From contig CAJUPM010000001.1 of the NCBI GenBank assembly GCA_910588425.1, positions 110,151-174,150 of the forward strand: a stretch of DNA of 64,000 bases. Reading direction: 5' to 3'. The stretch comes from an uncultured Christensenellaceae bacterium (lineage in GTDB: Bacteria; Bacillota; Clostridia; Christensenellales; Christensenellaceae). The position numbers were made by a program, and so were the translations under genes. Each line of letters begins with the position of its first letter. The first letter of the stretch is position 1. This document shows positions 40,901-48,367 of this stretch, piece after piece. The notes beneath the pieces are model-generated. The model saw only the letters and a list, made by a program, of their open reading frames with translations, ran no database searches and had not been told where the DNA came from.

Positions 40901-41650
40901 GATTCCAAAGATTTCTTCCAGCGCGCCGGCGCCACGGCGGAGACGGTGATCATCCGCAATCTGACGCCCCAGGCCGTGGAGGATTCCATCGCGCGGCTGG
41001 TTCGGGAAATCGAGAACAGCCAGATCATCATGCTGCCCGGCGGCTTCTCGGGCGGCGACGAGCCGGATGGCTCGGGCAAGTTTATCACGGCAGTCTTCCG
41101 CAACCCGCTGGTCTCCGAGGCGGTGATGGATCTGCTGAAAAAGCGTGATGGCCTCATGCTGGGCATTTGCAACGGCTTCCAGGCGCTCATCAAGTTGGGG
41201 CTGGTCCCCTACGGCGAGATTCGCCCCATGAGCGACGACAGCCCGACGCTGACGTTCAACAACATCGGTCGCCATGCTTCCTGCCTGGTGAACACGCGGG
41301 TAAGCTCGGTGAAATCGCCCTGGCTGGCAAACGTCAATGCAGGAGACGTACATACTATTGCCATTTCCCACGGCGAGGGCCGCTTCACCTGCACGCCGCA
41401 GGAGCTGCAAACGCTCATCGCGAACGGCCAAATTGCGACGCAGTATTGCGATGAGAAGGGCAAAGTCGGCATGGATATTGCAGTCAACCCCAACGGCGCT
41501 TACTGCGCGGTGGAAGGGCTGCTCTCCCCGGATGGCCGGGTGTTCGGCAAGATGGGCCACAGCGAGCGCTATACGGACGGCCTGCTGCGCAATGTCCCGG
41601 GCGAGAAAGACCAGGGGCTGGCAAGAGCCGGAGTGGAATATTTCCTGTAG
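37916..41650 (+). CDS. purL: phosphoribosylformylglycinamidine synthase (single-chain PurL)
   Basis: 1244 aa. Converts FGAR to FGAM with glutamine and ATP in purine synthesis. The N-terminal region is PurS-like; the middle holds NHPTEIEPFGGAATCLGGAIRD, the core FGAM synthetase sequence, and GGRTGRDGIGGA. The C-terminal class I amidotransferase domain has the nucleophile in GICNGFQALIK and a His in AISHGEGRF, GTNCEYDS. This is the clostridial-type fused form (about 1250 aa) and should be self-sufficient. GGAGAG lies 7 nt before the ATG. No other purine gene is present. It ends 23 nt before the terminator at 41674. Confidence 0.96.
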   Translation: MSKVRRLFVEKKEGYDVAAQGALADFRENLFLDSLEGVRIVLRYDIEGIAQEDYESAIENVFSEPAVDKVYREVLPVRQGEIAFGMEYLPGQYDQRADSAAQCVQLLLRKQRPEIATATIYLLSGDLTAEEVEKIKKYVINPVDSREASLEKPETLALQLAIPTEVATVDGFISMDDAQTAAYCQENGFAMSAADLIFTRDYFKKIGRNPTITELKVVDTYWSDHCRHTTFQTKLTDVQFEEGPVGAKIQEVYESYLQARKEVYGDRDKPVCLMDMATIYPKLAKKRGGMQGLDESEEINACSIEHKLRTDKGDRDYLVMFKNETHNHPTEIEPFGGAATCLGGAIRDPLSGRSYVYHAMRVTGSGDPRESTADTMEYKLPQRKITREAAAGYSSYGNQIGLATGLVSEVYHPGYKAKRMEIGAVVAAAPKENVRRERPEEGDIIVLIGGRTGRDGIGGATGSSKAHDEKSTAECGAEVQKGNPLTERKLQRLFRNPDFTRLVKRCNDFGAGGVCVAIGELADSLDIDLDKVPKKYEGLDGTEIAISESQERMAVVVAAGDVEKVLAEADKENLEATVVAVVTDSGRMRMLWNGQTIVDIEREFLNTNGATQYASALVANSETKGMFDEPAAAETQDFEQTLLALLSDLNICSQKGLLERFDSTIGANTVLMPLGGKKQLTPIQTMVAKIPVLDGMSKDATMLSFGLDPYLLSQSPFHGAVFAILNSVAKLVAAGGEYQNAWLTLQEYFERMGDPEKWGKPVSALLGAMYAQQGLGIAAIGGKDSMSGTFRDISVPPTLCSFALAVAGMEHIISTEFKKSGNHVYLLDIDLDPVCLPVFEDVKEKYSAFSALIREGKVAAAYAVERGGMLAALAKMAMGNGIGVRIDDQVRMAQLCRKLYGAILFESAEELPGYQKIADLTAEGAVSYQGSSVCLEKCEEAFCSPLEKVFPSRAAQGDLAAEVPLCTQRAAKKAKLSVAKPHVVIPVFPGTNCEYDSKDFFQRAGATAETVIIRNLTPQAVEDSIARLVREIENSQIIMLPGGFSGGDEPDGSGKFITAVFRNPLVSEAVMDLLKKRDGLMLGICNGFQALIKLGLVPYGEIRPMSDDSPTLTFNNIGRHASCLVNTRVSSVKSPWLANVNAGDVHTIAISHGEGRFTCTPQELQTLIANGQIATQYCDEKGKVGMDIAVNPNGAYCAVEGLLSPDGRVFGKMGHSERYTDGLLRNVPGEKDQGLARAGVEYFL

Positions 41651-41673
41651 GGCGCTGCGCCTAACTCAATAGT

Positions 41674-41702
41674 AAACGGCCTGGAAGACCAGGCCGTTTT
41701 TA
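41674..41702 (+). terminator. rho-independent terminator
   Basis: AAACGGCCTGG - AAGA - CCAGGCCGTTTTT hairpin after purL. Confidence 0.93.
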
Positions 41703-41738
41703 TGGCTGCAAAACTGTCTTGGGTAGAGGAGAGAGCAT

Positions 41739-42758
41739 ATGGATTTTTTGGTGATCTGCCTGTTTTTAAGCATGATCGCTTTCCGGAAGCAAACGCACAA
41801 AGATTATCTTTCCCTTGGTTCTTTTACGGCGCTCAAAGGACTTATGGCGATGGTGGTTGTGTTTCATCATTTGGCACAAATAATGCCCGAGGAAGGATAC
41901 TGCTTCCGCCTGTTTACAGATATCGGCCCGTATGCCGTGGCTGTCTTTTTCCTGCTCTCGGGATTCGGGTTGTCCACACAATTCCGGGCCAAGGGGAAAG
42001 CTTATTTTGATGGGTATTTCAAAAAACTGCTGCTAAAAATTGTGCTGCCTTATTTTGTGATGAACCTCATCTACTATTTTTTCCGCGGCATCGTTTTGGG
42101 AGAAGGGCTGACGCTTGCCTCTATTTTAAGCGACGCATCCAGGGGAGTTACGCTGGTGACCCATTCCTGGTTTATCATCGCTATTTTGCTGTTTTATACG
42201 GCGTTTTATCTTTGTTTTCGGGGATGCAGAAACAGCTGGCTCGCAAATATTTTAATTTATCTGCTGGTGTTCGCCTATGTCTGCGCCTGCAAAATGCTGG
42301 AGTTTGGATATTGGTGGTATCAGTCGTCCCTGGCGTTTGGCGTGGGCGTCACGTGGGGCTGCTATCAGGATAGGCTGGGGGAGCAAATCAGAAAAAGCTA
42401 TCCGGCCATTTTATACGCTGGCGCACTGTTGCTCTGGGCGCTGATCCGGCCTATGAGCTCCGAGGCGCATGTGCTCATCGCGCTATTGCGCACGGCGCTG
42501 TTTGCCGTTTTGGCTGTGCTCATTGGCAGAAAGGCAGGATATGATTCCCGCCCGCTGGCATTTTTGGGAGAGCGCTCTTTGGAGATCTATATGGTGCAGG
42601 GGCTTGTGATGCTGTTTTTGCGCAGCGATTGCTGCTATATTCAAAGCGATTTTTGGTATGCGGCAGCCTCGATTGCCGGCAGTATTGTGCTCGGATGTCT
42701 CCTGCACTTGCTGTTTGCGGTGATGCAAAAAAAGCTAGGCTTTGCAAACCAAAAGTAG
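41739..42758 (+). CDS. acyltransferase-3 family membrane protein
   Basis: 339 aa with about ten transmembrane segments. Near the N-terminus VVVFHHLAQIM carries the catalytic-type His (acyltransferase-3, R/H...H), followed by AVFFLLSGFGLS, the SGF motif of the family. Such proteins acylate cell-surface sugars, peptidoglycan (OatA-like) or lipids. There is no extracellular SGNH domain here. It is monocistronic, with a terminator on either side, so the substrate is not indicated by neighbours. Confidence 0.85.
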   Translation: MDFLVICLFLSMIAFRKQTHKDYLSLGSFTALKGLMAMVVVFHHLAQIMPEEGYCFRLFTDIGPYAVAVFFLLSGFGLSTQFRAKGKAYFDGYFKKLLLKIVLPYFVMNLIYYFFRGIVLGEGLTLASILSDASRGVTLVTHSWFIIAILLFYTAFYLCFRGCRNSWLANILIYLLVFAYVCACKMLEFGYWWYQSSLAFGVGVTWGCYQDRLGEQIRKSYPAILYAGALLLWALIRPMSSEAHVLIALLRTALFAVLAVLIGRKAGYDSRPLAFLGERSLEIYMVQGLVMLFLRSDCCYIQSDFWYAAASIAGSIVLGCLLHLLFAVMQKKLGFANQK

Positions 42759-42767
42759 AATAAGAAA

Positions 42768-42806
42768 AGCAAAAAAGGCAGGCCGGGTATGGCTCGCCTT
42801 TTTTTG
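42768..42806 (+). terminator. rho-independent terminator
   Basis: AAAAAAGGC.GGCC - GGGTAT - GGCT.GCCTTTTTTT, an interrupted GC stem with a T run after the acyltransferase gene. Confidence 0.8.
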
Positions 42807-42859
42807 TAAAACAGATAGAAGTGCGAAGCAGTGAAAGGAGAGCTAGAAAAATGATTCAG

Positions 42860-42893
42860 CAATATTATATTGTAAATAAATGATATAATATTG
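42860..42893 (+). repeat. perfect 11-bp inverted repeat upstream of a lipoprotein gene
   Basis: CAATATTATAT (42860-42870), 12 nt, ATATAATATTG (42883-42893): all 11 positions pair. It lies just upstream of and touching the -35 of the lipoprotein promoter, so it may be an operator. It also overlaps a 10-codon open frame with its own AAAGGAG ribosome site (ATG at 42851, encoding MIQQYYIVNK). Confidence 0.85.
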
Positions 42894-42919
42894 ATTTTGC
42901 GGTGGGTTCAGTCTATACT
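42891..42919 (+). promoter_or_regulatory. promoter of the lipoprotein gene
   Basis: -35 TTGATT (42891-42896), 17-nt spacer, -10 TATACT (42914-42919); AAAAGAGAG precedes the ATG at 42956. Confidence 0.75.
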
Positions 42920-42955
42920 GGAAATAAACCCAATCATAAGAAAAGAGAGAAAAAC

Positions 42956-44485
42956 ATGAAAAAACGTGGGATTGCCTTGGTGATTTGCGCCGCGATGGTG
43001 TTGCTTATGCTGGCTGGCTGTGTAGGCGGTACGGAACAGGAGCGGGAGTATGCGAGAAAAGCGGTACAGATGCAGCTGAATGCAAAGGATGGGCTTATCT
43101 ATCGGCGCAGCGACGGAGAACTGGTCTATGCGCCAGGCAAAACGGGAGGCATCGTTACGCCGGATGAAAACCATATTCTGCTACTGAGCAGAGACGGCAT
43201 CTCGATTACAGACGGGCTGGGGCTCGGAGAGAAGAATGTTTGCGATCAGGAAAACTATAAGCTGCTTAAGGTCTACGATCAATCTGCGATTTACTGCGTG
43301 GAGCAGGGCGGGGAGCGGCAATATTACCGCTATACCTATCAAAACGCAAAGAGCACAGCGCTGGGCGAGGCGGCCACTTCCAAGTGGGTAGGCGGCGAGT
43401 CGGACAGCAGTTTGCTGCTGGCCCTATCCGACGGCTCACTTTGGGCTTTTGGAGCAAAAGGGAAGCCAAAGCAGCTGGAGGAACCGGGAAGCGCGCCCTG
43501 CACGCCTGTTGCCATTTCCAATGATGGGGGCCAATGCGTCTGGATGAAAGAGAATAGCGTGTTCTATTTTGATGGAAAATCAGTAGGCCAGTATGAGACG
43601 GCGCTGGGAGAAGAGCCCAATATTCTAGCCTATTTTAACCCGAAAGAGAAACTAATCGTCATTTTAAACGGGCGAGCCCAGAGCATCTTGTTCCAAAAGA
43701 GGGGAAAACCTGCGCAGGTTGTCTCTTTTGCGGATGAGATTGCCAATACCAACATTATTGTCGCTACAAAATACGGGAATATTTTGCAAGGGCCAGAAGG
43801 AGGGGCGAGCGCTTTTTATTTGAGCGGCCCGGCAAAGCAGGCGAAGGATGAGCGCATTCTATACTATGTAACATCAGGCGGGCAAAAACAGAAAATTTTA
43901 GAGTTTGGATCAGTTTACACCATACAAAACGAGAAGATCTATTTCATCGATCGGGAGGGAAATCTCTGCTCCGCAAGGTTGGACGGCCCAGAGGTGTTGG
44001 ATACGCAGGTGATCGATCAGGGCGCGGTATCCATCAGCGTATCTGCGGATGGAAGCATGGTTTGTTATGGCAAACATGCAAACCGAAGCGCAGTAGGCGA
44101 TCTATACTGCGCGAAATGGGGGCAAAAAGGCGAGTTTATTGATGAGAATGTCTATCTGCGGGCTGTTTATGTGGAACTGGAGGGGGACTGCTTTGTCTAT
44201 ATCAAAGAGCCATACATAATTCCAAAAGGGGATGGGGATCAAATAACGGGCATGTTGATGTGGGCCAAGGATGCGGACAACATGCGCATGCTCACAGAGG
44301 ATTGCGTCGGCATTTTGCAGGAATACAAAATATCGGATACCGGAGTGAAATCCTTTAAAAAAGGGGAGCTCAAGTTCGCAGGGTATAGCGGATATCGGCA
44401 GAGCGAGGGCTTGGTCTGCGATTATTTATGGCTGACCGATAGGGTGGAAGTTAAGAAAACCAAGGAGCAGATTTTGATTTATTAA
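42956..44485 (+). CDS. secreted lipoprotein, beta-propeller-like
   Basis: 509 aa. Signal peptide with lipobox LAGC (Cys22). The mature part consists of repeated short beta motifs (VSADGSMVCYGKHA, DGKSVGQYETALG, YFIDREGNLCSARLDG), the look of a YncE/TolB-type propeller. The general plan matches the lipoprotein at 10155. Probably surface-exposed; the ligand is unknown. It is monocistronic between the inverted repeat and the terminator at 44488. Confidence 0.82.
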   Translation: MKKRGIALVICAAMVLLMLAGCVGGTEQEREYARKAVQMQLNAKDGLIYRRSDGELVYAPGKTGGIVTPDENHILLLSRDGISITDGLGLGEKNVCDQENYKLLKVYDQSAIYCVEQGGERQYYRYTYQNAKSTALGEAATSKWVGGESDSSLLLALSDGSLWAFGAKGKPKQLEEPGSAPCTPVAISNDGGQCVWMKENSVFYFDGKSVGQYETALGEEPNILAYFNPKEKLIVILNGRAQSILFQKRGKPAQVVSFADEIANTNIIVATKYGNILQGPEGGASAFYLSGPAKQAKDERILYYVTSGGQKQKILEFGSVYTIQNEKIYFIDREGNLCSARLDGPEVLDTQVIDQGAVSISVSADGSMVCYGKHANRSAVGDLYCAKWGQKGEFIDENVYLRAVYVELEGDCFVYIKEPYIIPKGDGDQITGMLMWAKDADNMRMLTEDCVGILQEYKISDTGVKSFKKGELKFAGYSGYRQSEGLVCDYLWLTDRVEVKKTKEQILIY

Positions 44486-44487
44486 AG

Positions 44488-44522
44488 AAAAAAGAGCAGG
44501 GCTTTTGGCTCTGCTCTTTTTC
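44488..44522. terminator. bidirectional terminator (lipoprotein / rarA)
   Basis: AAAAAGAGCAG - GGCTTTTGGCT - CTGCTCTTTTT between the stop codons of convergent genes. Confidence 0.88.
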
Positions 44523-44533
44523 TTATTGCTCTT

Positions 44534-45862
44534 TTACTTCTGGCTCTTTTTCCAATCTGCGGCCAGGGCATCCCTGCGCCGCTTGGCCTCGGCGATTTTG
44601 GCTTCCGCGCCCTGCTGGGTGGGGGTGTAGTAGCGCGCATCTGCCAGATTATCCGGCAAATACTGCTGGGGAACATAGTGGCCGGGAAAATCGTGCGGGA
44701 AGAGATAGCCCTTGCCGCTCTCTGTCCGCTCGGAGCCGGAATAGTGCGTATCCCGCAGATACGGGGGAACGCCAACCTGATAGCTGTGTTCCGCATCGTA
44801 GAATGCCTTTTCCACGGCCTCTGTTACGCTGCCGGATTTAGGGCTTTCGCAGATGAAGATGATGGCTTGGGCGATATTCAGCCGAGCCTCGGGCATACCC
44901 AGCAGCTCCAGAGCCTGAGCAGCGGCGACTGCCTGCTGCAAAGCCTGAGGGTTGGCCAGACCCACGTCCTCCGAGGCATGGACAATCATGCGCCGGGTGA
45001 TGATGCGGGGATCCACGCCCGCATAGAGCATTCTGCCGCACCAGAACAGCGCCGCGTCGCTGTCCGAGCCGCGCAGGGATTTGCAGAAAGCCGAGAGCAT
45101 ATCGTAGTATTCGCTGTCGTCCATGCGCACAGCGCGCTTCTGAATGGAATCTTCGGCAGTCTGTAAATCGATGAGGATCTCGCCCTGCGCGTTTGGGCTG
45201 GTGGTCAGCACGGCCAGCTCCAGCGCGCCCAGGGCCGCCCGGCAGTCGCCGTTTGCGGTATGCACGATATGATGCAGGGCGCTCTCTTCCAGGTGAATTT
45301 TGCGCTGCCCATAGCCGCGCTCCTCGTCGGCCAGCGCCCGCAAAACCGCCGTCTGGACGTCCTGCTCGGTCAGCGGGCGGAACTCGAAAAGGCGGCACCG
45401 GGAGACGATGGCAGGCGTCATGGCGACCAGCGGGTTCTCTGTGGTGCTGCCGATGAGCTTAATCGTGCCTTTCTCGATGGCGGGCAGCATGCTGTCGGAC
45501 TGCGTTTTGGACCAGCGGTGGCATTCGTCCAGCAGAAGGTAGGTGCTCCCGCCGTATAGTTTGCTGTAGTTTTCCGCTTCAGAAATGATCTCCCGGGCCT
45601 GCTTGACGCCGTCCGAGACGGCATTCATTTTGCGGAAGGCGGAGTGCGTCGTATTCGCGATGATCTCGGCTAAGGTGGATTTGCCCGAGCCGGGAGGGCC
45701 ATAGAAAATGCAGGAGCCCAGCTTGTCTGCCAAAATAGCCCGGCGCAGCAGCCTGCCCTGGCCGACGATATGCTCTTGGCCGATGAACTCCTCCAGCGTC
45801 CGCGGGCGCATTCGGTCTGCCAGCGGCGCCTCTTTTTTTAGGTTTGCCTGAAATAGATCCAT
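44534..45862 (-). CDS. rarA: replication-associated recombination protein A (RarA/MgsA AAA+ ATPase)
   Basis: 442 aa. Walker A GPPGSGKS near residue 55, Walker B LLLDECHRW near 108, sensor 1 GSTTENP and the family segment RCRLFEFRPLTEQDV, then a C-terminal tetramerisation region (GGARLNIAQAIIF-like, PPYLRDTHY). It handles stalled replication forks. The frame continues open well upstream, but the ATG at 45862 has AAAGGA 6 nt ahead and the N-terminus MDLFQANLKKEAPLADRMRP is typical. It diverges from serC, with a perfect inverted repeat between them. Confidence 0.95.
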   Translation of the reverse strand: MDLFQANLKKEAPLADRMRPRTLEEFIGQEHIVGQGRLLRRAILADKLGSCIFYGPPGSGKSTLAEIIANTTHSAFRKMNAVSDGVKQAREIISEAENYSKLYGGSTYLLLDECHRWSKTQSDSMLPAIEKGTIKLIGSTTENPLVAMTPAIVSRCRLFEFRPLTEQDVQTAVLRALADEERGYGQRKIHLEESALHHIVHTANGDCRAALGALELAVLTTSPNAQGEILIDLQTAEDSIQKRAVRMDDSEYYDMLSAFCKSLRGSDSDAALFWCGRMLYAGVDPRIITRRMIVHASEDVGLANPQALQQAVAAAQALELLGMPEARLNIAQAIIFICESPKSGSVTEAVEKAFYDAEHSYQVGVPPYLRDTHYSGSERTESGKGYLFPHDFPGHYVPQQYLPDNLADARYYTPTQQGAEAKIAEAKRRRDALAADWKKSQK

Positions 45863-45929
45863 ATTGTTTCCTTTCCGCTTTCCCATAAAGCGGCGAACTG
45901 TGTTTCTTATCGCATTTCCTTCTGGCATT

Positions 45930-45956
45930 ATATCATAATTTAGCATATTATGATAT
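45930..45956 (+). repeat. perfect 10-bp inverted repeat in the rarA-serC divergent region
   Basis: ATATCATAAT (45930-45939), 7 nt, ATTATGATAT (45947-45956). It ends at the first base of the serC -35, a typical place for a repressor or activator site. The 180-nt gap contains nothing else that I recognise. Confidence 0.85.
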
Positions 45957-45984
45957 TGCTGGAATCGGCTTTTTGGTCTATAAT
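45956..45984 (+). promoter_or_regulatory. promoter of serC-serA
   Basis: -35 TTGCTG (45956-45961), 17-nt spacer, -10 TATAAT (45979-45984), about 59 nt before the start. Confidence 0.8.
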
Positions 45985-46042
45985 CAAGCTGTATGGTTTT
46001 GAGAACAGAATAATTTGAAATATTTTTGCGGAGGTACATAGT

Positions 46043-47125
46043 TTGAAACGCGTTTATAATTTTGCGGCAGGCCCGAGCACGCTGCCGCTGCCGGTGCTGG
46101 AGCAGGCTGCGGCAGAGATGTGCGATTACCGCGGCACGGGCATGTCTGTCATGGAGATGAGCCATCGCTCCAAGGTGTATCAGGATATTATCGACGAAGC
46201 AGAGGCTTGCCTGCGGGAGCTGATGGGTATCCCGGAGAACTATAAGGTTTTGTTTTTGCAGGGCGGCGCGTCTTTGCAGTTTGATATGGTGCCCATGAAC
46301 CTGCTGGGCGCGGAGCACGATTTGGCCTACTATATCGTTTCCGGCTCTTTTGCCAAGAAGGCGGCTGCTGAGGCAAAGCGCTTTGGCAATGTCATCATCC
46401 CGGCCTCTTCCCAGGAATATAAATTCTCCTTTATCCCGGAGACGACGCCCGAGATGTTCAAAACGCTGGCAGACTATGTCCATATCACATCTAACAACAC
46501 TATCTACGGCACGCGCTATGCCAAACTGCCCGAGACGGGCGGCATTCCCATCGTCTCGGATATGTCTTCCTGCATTCTCTCCGAGCAGATTGACGTCTCG
46601 GATTACGGCCTGATTTACGCAGGCGCGCAGAAGAACATCGGGCCCGCCGGGCTGACCATCGTCATCGTGCGCGAAGATCTGATTGGCAGAAAAGAAGATA
46701 TTCCGCCCATGCTGGATTACAAAGTCTATGCGGAAAACGGCTCCATGTACAACACCCCGCCGACCTACGGCATCTATCTGGCTGGGCTGGTGTTCAAAAA
46801 CCTCAAGGAAAACGGCGGCGTTGCGGCAATGGAAGAGAGAAACAAGAAGAAAGCCGCGCTGCTCTACGACTATCTCGATCAGTCCCGGCTGTTCAAGGGC
46901 TGTGCGCGCAAGGATTCCCGTTCGCTGATGAACGTAACTTTCGTTACGGGCAACGAAGAGCTGGATAAGAAGTTCTGCGCAGAGGCGGCGGAGCAGGGCA
47001 TCGTGAACATCAAGGGCCACAGAAGCGTGGGCGGTATGCGCGCGAGCATCTATAATGCCATGAGCATGGAGGGTGTGCAGGCGCTGGCCGATTTCATGGA
47101 GAAGTTTGAAAAGGAAAACCAATAA
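46043..47125 (+). CDS. serC: phosphoserine aminotransferase
   Basis: 360 aa. The N-terminus RVYNFAAGPSTLPLPVLEQAA and SVMEMSHRSK are diagnostic. The PLP lysine is in LIYAGAQKNIGPAGL (about residue 199). It converts 3-phosphohydroxypyruvate to phosphoserine. TTG start with GGAGGT 7-8 nt upstream. serA follows after 17 nt in the same operon, whose order (serC then serA) is common in clostridia. Confidence 0.96.
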   Translation: MKRVYNFAAGPSTLPLPVLEQAAAEMCDYRGTGMSVMEMSHRSKVYQDIIDEAEACLRELMGIPENYKVLFLQGGASLQFDMVPMNLLGAEHDLAYYIVSGSFAKKAAAEAKRFGNVIIPASSQEYKFSFIPETTPEMFKTLADYVHITSNNTIYGTRYAKLPETGGIPIVSDMSSCILSEQIDVSDYGLIYAGAQKNIGPAGLTIVIVREDLIGRKEDIPPMLDYKVYAENGSMYNTPPTYGIYLAGLVFKNLKENGGVAAMEERNKKKAALLYDYLDQSRLFKGCARKDSRSLMNVTFVTGNEELDKKFCAEAAEQGIVNIKGHRSVGGMRASIYNAMSMEGVQALADFMEKFEKENQ

Positions 47126-47142
47126 AGGAAGAAGAGGAAAGC

Positions 47143-48315
47143 ATGTTTAACGTCAAGAAACTGAACGCGATTTCTACTGCCATTTACGATAAACTCCCCA
47201 AGAGCGACTATCTCGTCTCCTCGCATATCGAAGATGCGGAGGCGGATGCCTTTTTGGTGCGCAGCGCAGGCTGCCTGGATATGCCGCTTTCCGAGCGCAA
47301 CCTGGCGTTTGCCCGGGCGGGCGCTGGCGTGAACAACCTGCCCATCGACCGCTGCACGGAGAAGGGGATTGTCGTGTTCAATACGCCGGGTGCCAATGCC
47401 AACGCCGTCAAGGAGCTGGTACTCTGCGCGCTGCTCGTTGCCTCCCGCAATGTCGTCGAGGGCGTGGAGTGGGCAAAGACGCTGATTGGAGAAGGCGATC
47501 AGATTCCCAAGCTGGTGGAAAAGGGAAAGAGCCAGTTTGTGGGCCCGGAAATTCAGGGAAAGACCCTGGGCGTCATCGGCCTGGGCGCGGTAGGCGTGCT
47601 GGTGGCTAATGCGGCGACGAATGTCGGCATGGACGTCATCGGGTACGACCCGTATATCTCTATCGACAACGCATGGCACCTCTCGGACAGCGTCCACAAG
47701 GCGGCAAAGATGGAGGATCTGCTTTCCAAGGCCGATTATATTACCGTGCACGTCCCGCTGATGGAGCAGACGCGCGATTATATCAGCTCTCCGGAGTTTG
47801 GCAAGATGAAGGACGGTGTCATCATTCTGAACTTTGCCCGGGGCGGCATCATTCGGGAGACCTCTCTGTTTGAAGCGCTAGACAGCGGGAAAGTCGCCAA
47901 ATATATCACAGACTTCCCGGATGCCCGCTGCCTGATGCACGAAAACGTCATCTGCATTCCGCATCTTGGCGCATCTACGCCGGAATCCGAGGAGAACTGC
48001 GCGGTGATGGCGGCCAACGAGATCAAGCACTTCCTGGAGCGCGGGAGCATCAAAAACTCGGTCAACATGCCAAACTGCCTGCTGGGCGAGCCGGTGCATC
48101 ACCGCATTTCTGTGATTCACGACAACCTGCCCAATATGGTCAGCCAGATGACGGGCGTGCTGGCAAAGGAAGGATTGAACATTGAGGAGATGGTCAATAA
48201 ATCCCGCGGGCAAATTGCCTATACCGTTTTCGATCTGAATGAGAAAATCTCGGAGCAGGCTATCGATGAGATTAAGGCCATCGGCGGAGTCATCAAAGTG
48301 CGGGAGATTGCATAA
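47143..48315 (+). CDS. serA: D-3-phosphoglycerate dehydrogenase
   Basis: 390 aa. NAD-binding motif GVIGLGAVGVLVANAA (about residues 145-160) and the catalytic region NFARGGIIRE near 233 with a downstream His (HLGASTPESEEN), followed by a C-terminal ACT domain (from about residue 320, ISVIHDNLPNMVSQM) that could bind serine. It makes 3-phosphohydroxypyruvate, the substrate of serC. The N-terminus is shorter than the classical long SerA. GAAGAGGAAAG lies before the ATG; terminator 10 nt after the stop. Confidence 0.95.
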   Translation: MFNVKKLNAISTAIYDKLPKSDYLVSSHIEDAEADAFLVRSAGCLDMPLSERNLAFARAGAGVNNLPIDRCTEKGIVVFNTPGANANAVKELVLCALLVASRNVVEGVEWAKTLIGEGDQIPKLVEKGKSQFVGPEIQGKTLGVIGLGAVGVLVANAATNVGMDVIGYDPYISIDNAWHLSDSVHKAAKMEDLLSKADYITVHVPLMEQTRDYISSPEFGKMKDGVIILNFARGGIIRETSLFEALDSGKVAKYITDFPDARCLMHENVICIPHLGASTPESEENCAVMAANEIKHFLERGSIKNSVNMPNCLLGEPVHHRISVIHDNLPNMVSQMTGVLAKEGLNIEEMVNKSRGQIAYTVFDLNEKISEQAIDEIKAIGGVIKVREIA

Positions 48316-48324
48316 AAGTCAGAG

Positions 48325-48358
48325 CAAAAAAAGAAGCGCATTAACGCTTCTTTTTTTG
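48325..48358 (+). terminator. rho-independent terminator
   Basis: AAAAAAAGAAGCG - CATTAA - CGCTTCTTTTTTT after serA, shared with the convergent deacetylase gene. Confidence 0.92.
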
Positions 48359-48367
48359 TGCAGTTTC

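Noticed and set aside
45863..47122. 420-residue N-terminal extension of rarA
   Set aside because: It runs antisense through serC; the ATG at 45862 has a ribosome site and the normal RarA N-terminus.
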